From Streptomyces tuirus (GTDB lineage: Bacteria; Actinomycetota; Actinomycetes; Streptomycetales; Streptomycetaceae): a stretch of 64,000 nt of DNA. Location of the stretch: the NCBI RefSeq assembly GCF_014701095.1, contig NZ_AP023439.1, positions 2,034,001-2,098,000 on the forward strand. The letters run 5' to 3'. The notes under the pieces were generated by a model. The model saw only the letters and a list, made by a program, of their open reading frames with translations. It had not been told where the DNA came from and did not search any database. This document shows, in pieces, positions 25,264-34,373 of the stretch. Position numbers and translations under genes: made by a program. Position 1 is the first letter of the stretch. Each line of letters starts with the position of its first letter.

Positions 25264-26700
25264 TCAGTCCGTCTGCCGCTCCCCGGCCGTCCGTGGCAGC
25301 CATACCCACATCAGCACCGCTCCGGCCGCCAGCACCCCGGCGCCCACCCGGAACGCGAGGGCGTAGCCCTCGGTCAGGGACTGCGGGGTCGTGCTGTCCG
25401 CCGATGCGGACGCCGCCAGGGTCGACAGGACCGCCAGACCCAGGGAACCGCCCATCGTGCGGGAGGTGTTGACGAGGCCGGAGACCAGGCCCGCCTCCTC
25501 GGGGGCGGCGCCGGAGATGGCCAGGGAGGCGAGGGGGGTCGCCGCCAGGCCCGCGCCGAGCATCATGAGGACGCCGGGGTAGAGGATCGCCGTGGCGTAG
25601 GAGCCGTCGGCGGTCATCGTGGACTGCCAGGCGAAGCCGGCCACGGCGACCAGGGTGCCCAGCGCGGCGACGCCCCGCGCGCCGACCGGCCGCATCAGGC
25701 GGGGTGCGAGCTTGGAGCCGAGGATGACGGCGAGGGAGCTCGGGACCAGGGCCAGGCCGGCCTCGAGCGGGGTGTAGCCGAGGACGTTCTGCGCGTAGAG
25801 GGTCATGAAGAACCACATGCAGAACATCGCCGAACCGCACAGGAACATCGAGACGTTCGCCGAGGAGACCGAGCGGACGCGCAGCAGGCCGAGCGGCATC
25901 AGCGGGCTCGCCGTGCGGGCCTCGACCGCGAGGAACGCCCCGAGCAGGAGCAGCCCGGCGAGCAGGGGCAGCAGGGTGGCCGGTGCCGTCCAGCCCGCCG
26001 CCTCCGTCTGGGAGATGCCGTAGGCCAGCGTGCCGAGACCGGCCGTCACGAGCAGCGCGCCCGGCAGGTCGAGGCGGCGGCCGTCCCCGGCCCGGCCCTC
26101 GGTGAGGAACCAGGCGGCGGCGCACAGCACCACGGCGCCGACGGGCACGTTGATGAGCAGCACCCAGCGCCAGGAGAGCGTCTCCACCAGCAGTCCGCCG
26201 ACCAGGCCGCCCGCCGCGCCGCCGCCGGCCCCGACCGCCGTCCAGGTACCGATGGCCCGGGCCCGGGCGGCGCCCTCCGGCACCGACGCCGTGAGGATCG
26301 TCAGCGTCGAGGGCGCGAGCACCGCCGCGCCCAGCCCCTGCACGGCCCGCGCCACGAGCAGCTGCCAGTCGTCCTGCGCCATCCCGCCGGCCGCCGAGGC
26401 CAGGGTGAACAGGCCGAGCCCGACGAGGAACATCCGCTTGCGGCCGTAGAGGTCACCCGCGCGCCCGCCGAGCAGCATGAACCCGGCGAAGGCGATGGCG
26501 TAGGCGTTGACCACCCACTGCAGCCCCAGTTCGCCGAGTCCCAGCCCGGTCCGCATCGACGGCAGCGCCACGTTGACGACGGAGACGTCCAGGACGACGA
26601 GGAACTGGCCCGCGCAGGTGAGCGCCACGACGAGCCAGGTGGGAGGTGCGGTGCGGCGGGACTCCCGGGATAGTGCGGCGGCTTCGAGCATGGGTGTCAT
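25264..26700 (-). CDS. EmrB/QacA-type MFS multidrug transporter (DHA2)
   Basis: The protein has 478 residues and about 14 helices. It carries the DHA2 motif C-like WVVNAYAIAFAGFMLLGGRAGDLYGRKRMF (motif A GRAGDLYGRK) and the first helix VVLDVSVVNVALPSM. It should export drugs or natural products by proton antiport. I chose ATG at 26700, with GGAG about 11 bp upstream. Longer starts at 26787 are not supported. It is divergent from a second MFS gene at 26897 with a 196-bp shared promoter region and no adjacent regulator gene. Confidence 0.92.
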   Translation of the reverse strand: MTPMLEAAALSRESRRTAPPTWLVVALTCAGQFLVVLDVSVVNVALPSMRTGLGLGELGLQWVVNAYAIAFAGFMLLGGRAGDLYGRKRMFLVGLGLFTLASAAGGMAQDDWQLLVARAVQGLGAAVLAPSTLTILTASVPEGAARARAIGTWTAVGAGGGAAGGLVGGLLVETLSWRWVLLINVPVGAVVLCAAAWFLTEGRAGDGRRLDLPGALLVTAGLGTLAYGISQTEAAGWTAPATLLPLLAGLLLLGAFLAVEARTASPLMPLGLLRVRSVSSANVSMFLCGSAMFCMWFFMTLYAQNVLGYTPLEAGLALVPSSLAVILGSKLAPRLMRPVGARGVAALGTLVAVAGFAWQSTMTADGSYATAILYPGVLMMLGAGLAATPLASLAISGAAPEEAGLVSGLVNTSRTMGGSLGLAVLSTLAASASADSTTPQSLTEGYALAFRVGAGVLAAGAVLMWVWLPRTAGERQTD

Positions 26701-26818
26701 GCTCTCAACCACTCCGAGCTCCTTGCATCGGGATTTCGGCCTAGGGCTTCGGCCGGACAGCATCAGGGCGCCGGGGCCCTTCCCCAAGAGGAGGTCAAGT
26801 TTTCGTTAGGGGGCCGAA

Positions 26819-26834
26819 GCAACGGAATAGTTGC
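26819..26834. promoter_or_regulatory. Short dyad between divergent MFS genes
   Basis: GCAAC and GTTGC are inverted around 6 nt (GCAACGGAATAGTTGC) in the shared intergenic region. The size and position fit a TetR/MarR operator, but no local regulator is present, so this is a weak call. Confidence 0.35.
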
Positions 26835-26896
26835 CTGGACATACAAGGTTCAGATCCCATGTACCCCGACGCTCCCCGGCCTGGAGGCCCTCCTCA

Positions 26897-28636
26897 ATGA
26901 CGCAGACGACGACAGACCGCGCCGCCGGCAGAGCGAGCGGGGCCGTGGTCCCGGTGCTCGCCTTCGCGGGGATCGTTGTCGCGGTGATGCAGACCCTGCT
27001 CGTTCCGGTGATCAAGGATCTGCCGCGACTGCTGGACACCGCCCCCAGCAACGCCACGTGGGTCCTCACCTCGACCCTCCTCTCGGGCGCCGTGGCCACC
27101 CCGATCATGGGCCGCCTGGGCGACCTCTACGGCAAGCGCCGCATGCTGATCCTGAGCCTGGCCGTGATGGTCGTCGGCGCCCTGGTCAGCGCGCTCACCA
27201 GCGATCTGCTGCTCATGATCGCCGGCCGTACCCTCCAGGGCGTCGCGATGGGCGCGATCCCGCTCGGCATCGGCCTGATGCGCGACATGCTGCCCCTCGA
27301 GAAGCTCGGCTCGGCCATGGCCCTGATGAGCTCCTCCATAGGCGTCGGCGGCGGCCTGGCCCTGCCCGCCGCCGCCCTGGTCGCCCAGCACAGCGACTGG
27401 CACACCCTCTACTACGGCGCCGCCGGCCTCGGCCTGCTCGCGATCGCCCTCACCCTCCTCGTCGTGCCGGAGTCCCCGATGCGCGCCGAGGGCACCTTCG
27501 ACCTGCCGGGCGCGCTCGGCCTGTCCGCCGGGCTCGTGCTGTTCCTGCTGCCGATCACCAAGGGCAGCGACTGGGGCTGGGCCTCCGGCACCACCCTCGG
27601 TCTGTTCGCCGCCTCGGCGGTCGTGCTCGCGCTGTGGGGCGTGATGGAGCTGCGCCTGAAGGCCCCGCTGGTCGACCTGCGCACCACGGCCCGTCCGGCC
27701 GTCCTCTTCACCAACCTCGCCTCGATCATGGTCGGCGTCTCCTTCTACGTCGTCTCCCTGGTCCTGCCCCAGCTGCTCCAATTGCCGGAGTCCACCGGCT
27801 ACGGCCTCGGCCAGTCGATGGTCGTCGCGGGTCTGCTCGTCGCGCCGCTCGGCCTGACGATGATGTTCACGGCGCCCGTCTACGCCCGGCTGTCCGCGAA
27901 GTACGGCCCCAAGGTCACCCTGATCCTCGGCCTGATGATCATCGCGATCGGCTACGGCGCCGGCCTCGGCCTGATGAGCGCCGCCTGGCAGAGCCTGGTC
28001 ATCTCGGTCCTGCTGGGCGCGGGCATCGGCCTCGCGTACTCCTCGCTGCCCGCGCTGATCGTGGGCGCGGTCCCGGCGTCGGAGACGGGCGCGGCCAACG
28101 GCCTCAACACCCTGATGCGCTCCATCGGCACATCGGTGTCGAGCGCCGTGATCGGCATGGTGCTGGCGAACACCGCGAACACCGTGGGCGGCGTCGAGAT
28201 CCCGACCATGCACGGTTTCCGGGTCTCCTTCCTGATCGCGACCGGCGCGGTGGCCGTGGGCCTGCTCCTGGCGCTGTTCCTGCCGGGCCGACGGCCGTCG
28301 AACAAGCCGCAGTTGCGGGCGAGCAGCGAGGAGGACGCGGCGCTGGAGCGCGCCGAGCAGGTCCTGCGCGGCTTCCGCGGCCGGGTGCTGGGCGCCGACG
28401 GCTCCCCGGTCGCCCGTGCCAAGGTCACGCTGATCGACCGCCGGGGCCGCCAGGCCGGGGCGACGCTCTCCGCCGAGGACGGCAGCTACGTGCTCACCGT
28501 CCCCGACCGGGGCTCCTACGTCGTGGCCGCCCGGGCCACGGGTCACGGCCCGCTCGCCTCGTCCGCGACCCACGCGGGCCAGGAGCGCCCGGTCCACCTG
28601 GACCTGTCGCTGCCGGGCGAGACGGTCTCCGCCTGA
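26897..28636 (+). CDS. MFS transporter with a C-terminal carboxypeptidase-regulatory-like domain
   Basis: The protein has 579 residues. Residues 1-475 are a DHA2-like MFS transporter (VLTSTLLSGAVATPIMGRLG, then DLYGKRRMLILSL). After a charged linker (RASSEEDAALERAEQVL) come about 85 residues that look like a CarboxypepD_reg beta sandwich (RGRVLGADGSPVARAKVTLI, GQAGATL-like, then DGSYVLTVPDRGSYVVAARA). Such domains usually bind ligands or glycans outside the cell, but the topology here would place it on the cytoplasmic side if helix number is even. ATG at 26897 is preceded by GGAGGCCC. It is divergent from another MFS gene. Confidence 0.88.
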   Translation: MTQTTTDRAAGRASGAVVPVLAFAGIVVAVMQTLLVPVIKDLPRLLDTAPSNATWVLTSTLLSGAVATPIMGRLGDLYGKRRMLILSLAVMVVGALVSALTSDLLLMIAGRTLQGVAMGAIPLGIGLMRDMLPLEKLGSAMALMSSSIGVGGGLALPAAALVAQHSDWHTLYYGAAGLGLLAIALTLLVVPESPMRAEGTFDLPGALGLSAGLVLFLLPITKGSDWGWASGTTLGLFAASAVVLALWGVMELRLKAPLVDLRTTARPAVLFTNLASIMVGVSFYVVSLVLPQLLQLPESTGYGLGQSMVVAGLLVAPLGLTMMFTAPVYARLSAKYGPKVTLILGLMIIAIGYGAGLGLMSAAWQSLVISVLLGAGIGLAYSSLPALIVGAVPASETGAANGLNTLMRSIGTSVSSAVIGMVLANTANTVGGVEIPTMHGFRVSFLIATGAVAVGLLLALFLPGRRPSNKPQLRASSEEDAALERAEQVLRGFRGRVLGADGSPVARAKVTLIDRRGRQAGATLSAEDGSYVLTVPDRGSYVVAARATGHGPLASSATHAGQERPVHLDLSLPGETVSA

Positions 28637-28737
28637 CCTGCCGCCCGACCCCGTTACTCACCGGTACCCCCTGTCGCCCGGCGGCAGGAGGTACGGCACG
28701 ATGGCGCCCTGACCGTCGTACGACCGAGAGGAATCCC

Positions 28738-29388
28738 ATGCCCGCGGCGCCGAAGCCCGAGATCCTGGCCGCGTTCGAGGCGGCGAAGGGGTTCATGCCC
28801 GCCGGTGAGGGCCTGGCGCTGTACGCGGCGGCCGTGGAGGCCGGGCGGCTCGGACTGCCGCTGCTGGAGGTCGGCACCTACTGCGGCCGGTCCACGATCC
28901 TGCTCGCCGACGCGGCCCGCGAGGCCGGGGTCAGCGCGCTCACCGTCGACCACCACCGCGGCAGCGAGGAGCAGCAGCCGGGCTGGGAGTACCACGACCC
29001 GGAGACGGTCGACCCCGAGGTCGGCCTGATGGACACGCTGCCCGCGTTCCGCCGCACGATGCACCGGGCCGGCCTGGAGGAGCACGTGGTGGCGCTGGTC
29101 GGGCGCTCCCCCCGGATCGCCGCGTTCTGGCGGACGCCGCTGGGCTTCGTCTTCATCGACGGCGGTCACACCGACGAGCACGCCACGGCCGACTACGAGG
29201 GCTGGGCGCCACACGTCGCCGAGGGCGGGCTGCTGCTCATCCACGACGTCTTCCCCGACCCGCAGGACGAGTTCACCGGCCAGGCGCCCTACCGGGTCTA
29301 TCTGCGGGCCCTCGCCTCGGGCGCCTTCACCGAGGTCTCGGCGACGGACTCGCTGCGGGTCCTGCGGCGCACGGGCCCGGGCATCTGA
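28738..29388 (+). CDS. Class I SAM-dependent methyltransferase
   Basis: The protein has 216 residues. Motif I is LLEVGTYCGRSTILLADAAR, the acidic strand ALTVDHHRGSEE follows, and FVFIDGGHTDEHATADYEGW with LLLIHDVFPDP are the post-motif blocks of the Methyltransf_24/cephalosporin hydroxylase-like class. The substrate is unknown. ATG at 28738 follows GAGAGGAA. It starts a run of plus-strand genes that includes an amidase, but it is not obviously coupled to the MFS gene 101 bp upstream. Confidence 0.85.
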   Translation: MPAAPKPEILAAFEAAKGFMPAGEGLALYAAAVEAGRLGLPLLEVGTYCGRSTILLADAAREAGVSALTVDHHRGSEEQQPGWEYHDPETVDPEVGLMDTLPAFRRTMHRAGLEEHVVALVGRSPRIAAFWRTPLGFVFIDGGHTDEHATADYEGWAPHVAEGGLLLIHDVFPDPQDEFTGQAPYRVYLRALASGAFTEVSATDSLRVLRRTGPGI

Positions 29389-29510
29389 CGCGCGGCCCGG
29401 CCCCGCGGCGGCTGGGCGGGTGAACTGCGCCCTGCGCACCCCCTCCCGGTCGGCCCACGGGCGGCGTGGCGATTGGGCGGGCGCCCGCCGCTGCCCAAGG
29501 ATCCGGGCGC

Positions 29511-29798
29511 GTGGCACACACCTTCGAAGAGCTCGTCGAGAAGCAGCGCGCGGCGGACGAGGCGTACGCCCGCGTACGTCACCTCCAGGACGCGTACGGT
29601 CCGCCCACCCAGACCAAGTGGGGCGACCAGCAGACCAGCACCTGGGAGACGGCCTGGCGCGCCTGGCGCGATCTCGCCCGGGACGTCCAGGCGGCGGTGA
29701 CCGGATACGCGAAGCAGGAGGGCACACCGCGCCAGGAGGTGGAGGCGCGGGTGAAGGAGGCGGTACGGCACGGGGACGGCGGCCGGAACGGGGCGTAG
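29511..29798 (+). CDS. Small helical protein of unknown function
   Basis: The protein has 95 residues and a GTG start. It is predominantly helical and charged (AHTFEELVEKQRAADEAYAR, then TWETAWRAWRDLARDVQAAV), without signal peptide or metal motif. It is probably a conserved Streptomyces cytoplasmic protein. It lies between the methyltransferase and the amidase gene, 61 bp from the latter. I do not recognise a family. Confidence 0.65.
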   Translation: MAHTFEELVEKQRAADEAYARVRHLQDAYGPPTQTKWGDQQTSTWETAWRAWRDLARDVQAAVTGYAKQEGTPRQEVEARVKEAVRHGDGGRNGA

Positions 29799-29859
29799 CC
29801 GCCACCCGTCGGGCCGTCCTCGACCGCGGCCCCCGCTCACGGCCGCTAGGGTGGCTGGC

Positions 29860-30813
29860 GTGTCGTACGTAGGCCCGGACTTCGAACCTCCCCAGCCCCG
29901 CCGCCGTCGCGGCCCCCTGACCGTCGCGCTCGCCGCGCTGGTGCCGGGGGCGCTGCTCGGCTGGCTGGTGTACGAGACGGTGGGCGGCCCGGGGGACGGC
30001 GGGGGGCCGGGGCGGGCGACCGTGCGGTCCTCCTCGCCCGCCGCGTCGGGCGCGCCCTCCGACGACGCCAAGGAGCCGAGCGCCTCCCCGGAGCCGAAGC
30101 CGACGGCCACGCCCTCGGCCTCCGCGCCCGCCGCCTCCGGCCCGCTCAAGGGCAAGGTCGTCGTCATCGACCCGGGGCACAACCCGGGCAACTTCCGGCA
30201 CGCCTCCGAGATCAACCGCAAGGTGAACATCGGGACGAACTCGAAGGAGTGCGACACCACGGGCACCTCCACCAACGACGGTTACAGCGAGGCGAAGTTC
30301 ACGCTGGACGTCGCGCACCGGATGCGCACGCTCCTTCAGGAGCAGGGCGCGACGGTGAAGCTGACGCAGGACGGCGACCGGCCGTTCGGGCCGTGCGTGG
30401 ACGAGCGGGCCCGGATCGGCAACCAGGCGAAGGCCGATGCCGTGGTGTCGATCCACGCGGACGGCTCGGGCGCCGGCAACCGCGGCTTCCATGTGATCCT
30501 GCCCGGCGCGGTGCACGCGGGCGCCGCGGACACCCGGGCGATCGTCGGCCCCTCCCGCGATCTCGGCGAGCGCGTCGCGGGCCGCTTCGTGGCCGTCACC
30601 GGCAGCGCGCCCTCCAACTACGTCGGCGACGGCGGCGGACTCGTCACGCGGAAGGACCTGGGCGGTCTCAATCTGTCAACGGTTCCGAAGGTGTTCATCG
30701 AGTGCGGCAACATGCGCGATAGCAAGGACGCGGCGTTGCTCACCAGCGGCGCGTGGCGACAGAAGGCGGCGCAAGGGATCTCTGAGGGAATCGTGAGTTT
30801 CCTGCGCGGGTAG
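29860..30813 (+). CDS. N-acetylmuramoyl-L-alanine amidase (Amidase_3), membrane-anchored
   Basis: The protein has 317 residues. A single N-terminal anchor (LTVALAALVPGALLGWLVYE) is followed by a Ser/Pro/Ala-rich wall-spanning linker (residues 45-95) and an Amidase_3 domain. The zinc ligands appear in VVVIDPGHNPGN, the YSEAKFTLDVAHRM helix and VVSIHADGSG, and the catalytic Glu is in VFIECGNM. It cleaves the MurNAc-L-Ala bond of peptidoglycan outside the cell. I chose GTG at 29860. A second GTG at 29851 would add three residues. Confidence 0.92.
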   Translation: MSYVGPDFEPPQPRRRRGPLTVALAALVPGALLGWLVYETVGGPGDGGGPGRATVRSSSPAASGAPSDDAKEPSASPEPKPTATPSASAPAASGPLKGKVVVIDPGHNPGNFRHASEINRKVNIGTNSKECDTTGTSTNDGYSEAKFTLDVAHRMRTLLQEQGATVKLTQDGDRPFGPCVDERARIGNQAKADAVVSIHADGSGAGNRGFHVILPGAVHAGAADTRAIVGPSRDLGERVAGRFVAVTGSAPSNYVGDGGGLVTRKDLGGLNLSTVPKVFIECGNMRDSKDAALLTSGAWRQKAAQGISEGIVSFLRG

Positions 30814-30971
30814 GTGCGGACCGGCAGATCCCGGCGGACACCCTGACCTGGCGGACGATAGGGTCCTCCTTACGATGAGGGGCCACCCCCGCGCTTCGCA
30901 CCGAGTCCGGACGGCGGCATGGTGACAGCGACGCCTCTACCGACGATGAGACGACCTACGAAGGACCTGAA

Positions 30972-31796
30972 GTGAATATCCGCTCCCTCACTCGGGGCGA
31001 CGGCGTGGTGATCGGAGCAGCGGTATTGCTGTTGATCGCGTCGTTCCTCGACCTCTACTCGTTCGACAATGTCCCCGACAGCGTCGACCTCCCCATGCTG
31101 TGGGGCAGCGGCCCGGTCGTGTTCGGCGTCGTGCTGGCCGGGATCATCGGCGCCGCGCTCGTCGTCCTCTCCCGGGGCCTGCCGCAGGTCCCGAAGGTCG
31201 CGGGGATCGAGCTCGGCCAGTTCGGTGCCGCCTTCACGGTGTTCGCCGCGTGGTGCGCGCTCGGCAACATCTTCGACGTGACCGGTGGCTACGACAACAT
31301 CGAGGGGACCGACTCCGACTTCCTCCCGAGCCCCGGCGTCGGCATGATCCTCGCCCTCATCGCCACGCTGCTGATGGCCGCCGCCGCCATCGCCACCCCC
31401 CTGGTCCCGGCCCTCAAGGCCGCGCTCCTCCCGGCTCCCCGTCCGGCCGCCCCGCAGCCCTACGGCGCCCAGCCCCCCGGTGGTTACGGCTACCCGGGCG
31501 CGCAGCAGCCCGGTGGCTACGGCCAGCCGCAGCCGGGACAGCCGTACGGCGGTCAGCCGCAGCAGACGCAGGCGCAGGCCCCGCAGCCGCCGGCCGGGGA
31601 CTTCTCCCCGTTCTGGTTCGCGGTGCCGGTGCCGCGGCCACTGTTCGCGGAGGACGGCTCGCCGACGCCGATCGCCGAACTCGCCCCGGGTACCTGGTAC
31701 CTGGCGGTCGAGCAGCGCGGAGCGGCCCTGGTCGCGCAGACGCAGGACGGCCGCCGCGGTGTCCTCCAGGACACGTCGGGCATCCAGCGCGGCTGA
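30972..31796 (+). CDS. DUF5336-like four-helix membrane protein with a Gly/Pro/Gln-rich loop
   Basis: The protein has 274 residues. Helices lie near 14-28, 45-65, 83-97 and 117-143. A repetitive YGAQPPGGYGYPGAQQPGGY segment (residues 157-195) follows, and then a folded tail (FWFAVPVPRPLFAEDGSPTP, LAPGTWYLAVEQRGAALVAQ). Related actinobacterial proteins are annotated DUF5336 and have no function assigned. The tail could sense or present a ligand. The GTG start follows GAAGGACCTGAA. A hairpin terminator closes the gene. Confidence 0.78.
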   Translation: MNIRSLTRGDGVVIGAAVLLLIASFLDLYSFDNVPDSVDLPMLWGSGPVVFGVVLAGIIGAALVVLSRGLPQVPKVAGIELGQFGAAFTVFAAWCALGNIFDVTGGYDNIEGTDSDFLPSPGVGMILALIATLLMAAAAIATPLVPALKAALLPAPRPAAPQPYGAQPPGGYGYPGAQQPGGYGQPQPGQPYGGQPQQTQAQAPQPPAGDFSPFWFAVPVPRPLFAEDGSPTPIAELAPGTWYLAVEQRGAALVAQTQDGRRGVLQDTSGIQRG

Positions 31797-31812
31797 GCCC
31801 CACGGCCATCCA

Positions 31813-31842
31813 CGGCCCCTCGCCCTTCCGGGCGGGGGGCCG
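31813..31842. terminator. Hairpin terminator after the DUF5336-like gene
   Basis: CGGCCCCTCGCCC and GGGCGGGGGGCCG fold around TTCC. It sits 17 bp after the stop codon. Confidence 0.75.
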
Positions 31843-31894
31843 TTGCCGTACAGTCGTCGCCTTCCGTGAGCTGACACATCGTCAGGAGGCAGGT

Positions 31895-32905
31895 ATGCGG
31901 CTCGGTCTGGCGCTCGGCTACTGGGGCCGCGGCCCCTCCCCCGGCCATGTGTGCCTCGCGCAGGAGGCGGAGCGGCTCGGCTACGACTCGGTCTGGACGG
32001 CGGAGTCCTGGGGCTCGGACGCGTTCACCCCGCTCACCTGGATCGCGGCGCACACCACCCGCGTCCGGCTCGGCACGGCGGTCGCGCAGATGGCGGCCCG
32101 CTCCCCGGCCACCACCGCGATGCACGCCCTCACCCTGGACCATCTCTCCGGTGGCCGCGTGCTGCTGGGCCTCGGCCTCTCCGGCCCGCAGGTCGTCGAG
32201 GGCTGGTACGGCCGCCCGTTCCCCGCCTCACCGCTCACCGCCACCCGCGAGTACGTCGACGTCGTGCGGCAGGTGCTGCGCCGCGAGGCCCCCGTCGAAC
32301 TGGCCGGCCGCTTCCACTCCCACCCCTACCGCGGCCCGGACGCCACCGGCCTCGGCAAGCCCCTCAAGCCGATCACCCACCCGCTGCGCGCCGATCTGCC
32401 GATCCTGCTGGGCGCGGAGGGCCCGAAGAACGTGGTCCAGACGACCCGGATCGCCGACGGGTGGCTGCCGCTGTACTGGTCGCCGACCCGGCCGGAGGTC
32501 CACGGCCCGGCCCTGGCGGAGCTGCCCGCGGGATTCATGGTGGCGCCGATGACGCAGGTCCGGGTCTGCGACGACGTCGCCGAAGGCCTGCTGCCGGTCA
32601 AGACGATGCTCGGCTTCTACATCGGCGGCATGGGCCACGCCGCCCGCAACTTCCACGCCGACCTGATGGCGCGCATGGGCTACGAGGAGGAGGCCCGCCG
32701 GATCCAGCGGCTGTTCCTCGACGGCCGCCGGGAGGAGGCCGTGCGCGCCGTCCCCGACGCCTTCGCCGACGAGATCTCCCTGGTCGGTCCGCGTCAACGC
32801 ATCGCCGAGCGGCTGGAGTCGTGGCGGAAGGGGCCGGTGACGGACCTCCTCGCTCTCAGCCCCGACCCGCACACGCTGCGAGTCCTCGCCGAGTTGAACT
32901 CCTGA
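31895..32905 (+). CDS. LLM-class F420-dependent oxidoreductase
   Basis: The protein has 336 residues with a luciferase-like TIM barrel. It opens MRLGLALGYWGRGPSPGHVC, with LAQEAERLGYDSVWTAESWG and LGTAVAQMAARSPATTAMHA as conserved blocks, then the HLSGGRVLLGLGLSGPQVVE nucleotide region. The actinobacterial clade uses reduced F420 rather than FMN. The substrate is unknown. ATG at 31895 has CAGGAGGC upstream. Nothing nearby links it to a pathway. Confidence 0.9.
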   Translation: MRLGLALGYWGRGPSPGHVCLAQEAERLGYDSVWTAESWGSDAFTPLTWIAAHTTRVRLGTAVAQMAARSPATTAMHALTLDHLSGGRVLLGLGLSGPQVVEGWYGRPFPASPLTATREYVDVVRQVLRREAPVELAGRFHSHPYRGPDATGLGKPLKPITHPLRADLPILLGAEGPKNVVQTTRIADGWLPLYWSPTRPEVHGPALAELPAGFMVAPMTQVRVCDDVAEGLLPVKTMLGFYIGGMGHAARNFHADLMARMGYEEEARRIQRLFLDGRREEAVRAVPDAFADEISLVGPRQRIAERLESWRKGPVTDLLALSPDPHTLRVLAELNS

Positions 32906-32951
32906 GCGATTCCCCGGGTTTCATCCGGAGTTCAAGGGCAATCCGGAGACT

Positions 32952-33245
32952 ATGTCCCCTCGATATCGCAACGGTGCGAATCAGGCCGGCACGATCGTCG
33001 CGGTCGTGGCCGACATCATGGCACTCATCCTGGGTCTCTGGATCCTGATGTACCTGCTGGACGCCAACCCCGGCAACTCGTTCGTCCAGTTCATCCACGA
33101 CGCGGCCCGCTGGCTCGCCGGCTGGTCGCACGACCTGTTCACGTTCGACGAGGCCTGGGCCCGAGTGGTCTGCGGTTACGGCCTCGCAGCGGTGGTGTAC
33201 CTGTTCATAGGCCATGCGATAGCCAACAGGGCCCATCGTCACTGA
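32952..33245 (+). CDS. Small two-helix membrane protein
   Basis: The protein has 97 residues, with helices at about 13-37 and 70-90 and an amphipathic middle (SFVQFIHDAARWLAGWSHDL, then FTFDEAWARVV). This sequence type is conserved across Actinobacteria as a short membrane protein without assigned function. A hairpin terminator follows before the convergent toroid-protein gene. Confidence 0.7.
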   Translation: MSPRYRNGANQAGTIVAVVADIMALILGLWILMYLLDANPGNSFVQFIHDAARWLAGWSHDLFTFDEAWARVVCGYGLAAVVYLFIGHAIANRAHRH

Positions 33246-33252
33246 AAACGCG

Positions 33253-33280
33253 GTGCGGGGCGCACAACCCGCGCCCGCAC
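33253..33280. terminator. Hairpin between convergent genes
   Basis: GTGCGGGGCGC pairs with GCGCCCGCAC around a 7-nt loop, in the 57-bp gap between the stops of the two-helix membrane protein and the toroid protein. Confidence 0.75.
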
Positions 33281-33302
33281 ACCAGGCCGAACTCCCGAGC
33301 TC

Positions 33303-34373
33303 CTAGGCGCAACAGTCCGAATCGAGCCCCACAGGCAACTCCGCACCACCGAACACCTGGCACGTGGCCTCATGCCCACCGAGCGCGGCCACGGCCAGCA
33401 ACAACGACCCCGCGGTCCACGTCGTCAACTCCCGCGGCCAGATCGCGTCGTCGTCGAACACATACCCCGTCCAGTACAGCCCGCTGTCCTCGTCCCGCAG
33501 ATGCTGGATCGACTGCAGGATCTCGAGCGCCCGGTCGGACTCCCCCATCGCCCACAACGCGAGCGCGAGTTCGGCCGATTCGCCGCCCGTCACCCACGGA
33601 TTGGGAACCACGCACCGCACGCCCAGTCCGGGCACCACGAACCGGTCCCAGTCCTCCTCGATCCGGGCCTTGGCCTCCGCCCCGGTCAGCGCACCGCCGA
33701 GCACCGGGTAGTACCAGTCCATCGAGTACCGGTTCTTGTCGAGGAACCGCTCGGGGTGGTGGCGTATCGCGTGCCGCAGCGCACCGGCCGCCAACTCCCA
33801 GTCCGGTTGGGCCTCTTCCCGCTGCTCGGCGATGGCCAGGGCGCAGCGCAGCGCGTGGTGGATGGAGGAACTGCCCGTCAGCAGGGCGTCCGTCGTCTCC
33901 GTGCCGTCGTCGTCGCGGCGCCAGCCGATCTGCCCGCCGGGCTGCTGGAGGCGCAGCACGAACTCCACCGCCGCGTACACCGTGGGCCACATCCGGTCCA
34001 GGAACGCGTCGTCGCCGGTGGAGAGGTGGTGGTGCCAGACGCCGACGGCTATGTAGGCGACGAAGTTGGTCTCCCGGCCCCGGTCGGTGACCGCGTCGGC
34101 CTCGCCGTCGGTGTAGGCCGCGTACCAGGAGCCGTCGTCGTTCTGGTGCCGGGCCAGCCACAGGTAGGCCCGCTCGGCGGCCTCGTGCTCACCGGCCGTG
34201 TCCAGGGCCATGGCCGCCTCGACGTGGTCCCACGGGTCGAGGTGGTGCCCCCGGAACCACGGGATCGCACCGTCCTCGCGCTGCACGGCGAGGATGCCGG
34301 CGACGGTCGCGGCGGCCTCCCCCGCGGTGAGGACCCCGGGCAGGACCAGATGTTCCGTCCGGGGAGTGGTCAC
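33303..34373 (-). CDS. Alpha/alpha-toroid (prenyltransferase/squalene cyclase-like) protein
   Basis: The protein has 356 residues and consists of alpha/alpha repeats with QW-like cores (ILAVQREDGAIPWFRGHH, LARHQNDDGSWYAAYTDG, ILQSIQHLRDEDSGLYW). The toroid fold is shared by terpene cyclases, protein prenyltransferases and glycoside hydrolases, but no DxDD motif is present, so cyclase activity is unlikely. The GTG at 34373 overlaps the methyltransferase stop (GTGA). It is the last gene of a tight glycosyltransferase-methyltransferase-toroid operon, so a role in building or trimming a glycan or glycolipid is plausible but unproven. Confidence 0.8.
   Translation of the reverse strand: MTTPRTEHLVLPGVLTAGEAAATVAGILAVQREDGAIPWFRGHHLDPWDHVEAAMALDTAGEHEAAERAYLWLARHQNDDGSWYAAYTDGEADAVTDRGRETNFVAYIAVGVWHHHLSTGDDAFLDRMWPTVYAAVEFVLRLQQPGGQIGWRRDDDGTETTDALLTGSSSIHHALRCALAIAEQREEAQPDWELAAGALRHAIRHHPERFLDKNRYSMDWYYPVLGGALTGAEAKARIEEDWDRFVVPGLGVRCVVPNPWVTGGESAELALALWAMGESDRALEILQSIQHLRDEDSGLYWTGYVFDDDAIWPRELTTWTAGSLLLAVAALGGHEATCQVFGGAELPVGLDSDCCA

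Noticed and set aside
26819..26834. The 5-bp dyad as firm evidence for a local repressor.
   Set aside because: The arms are short and no regulator gene is adjacent, so it is listed only as a weak site and not as a finding.
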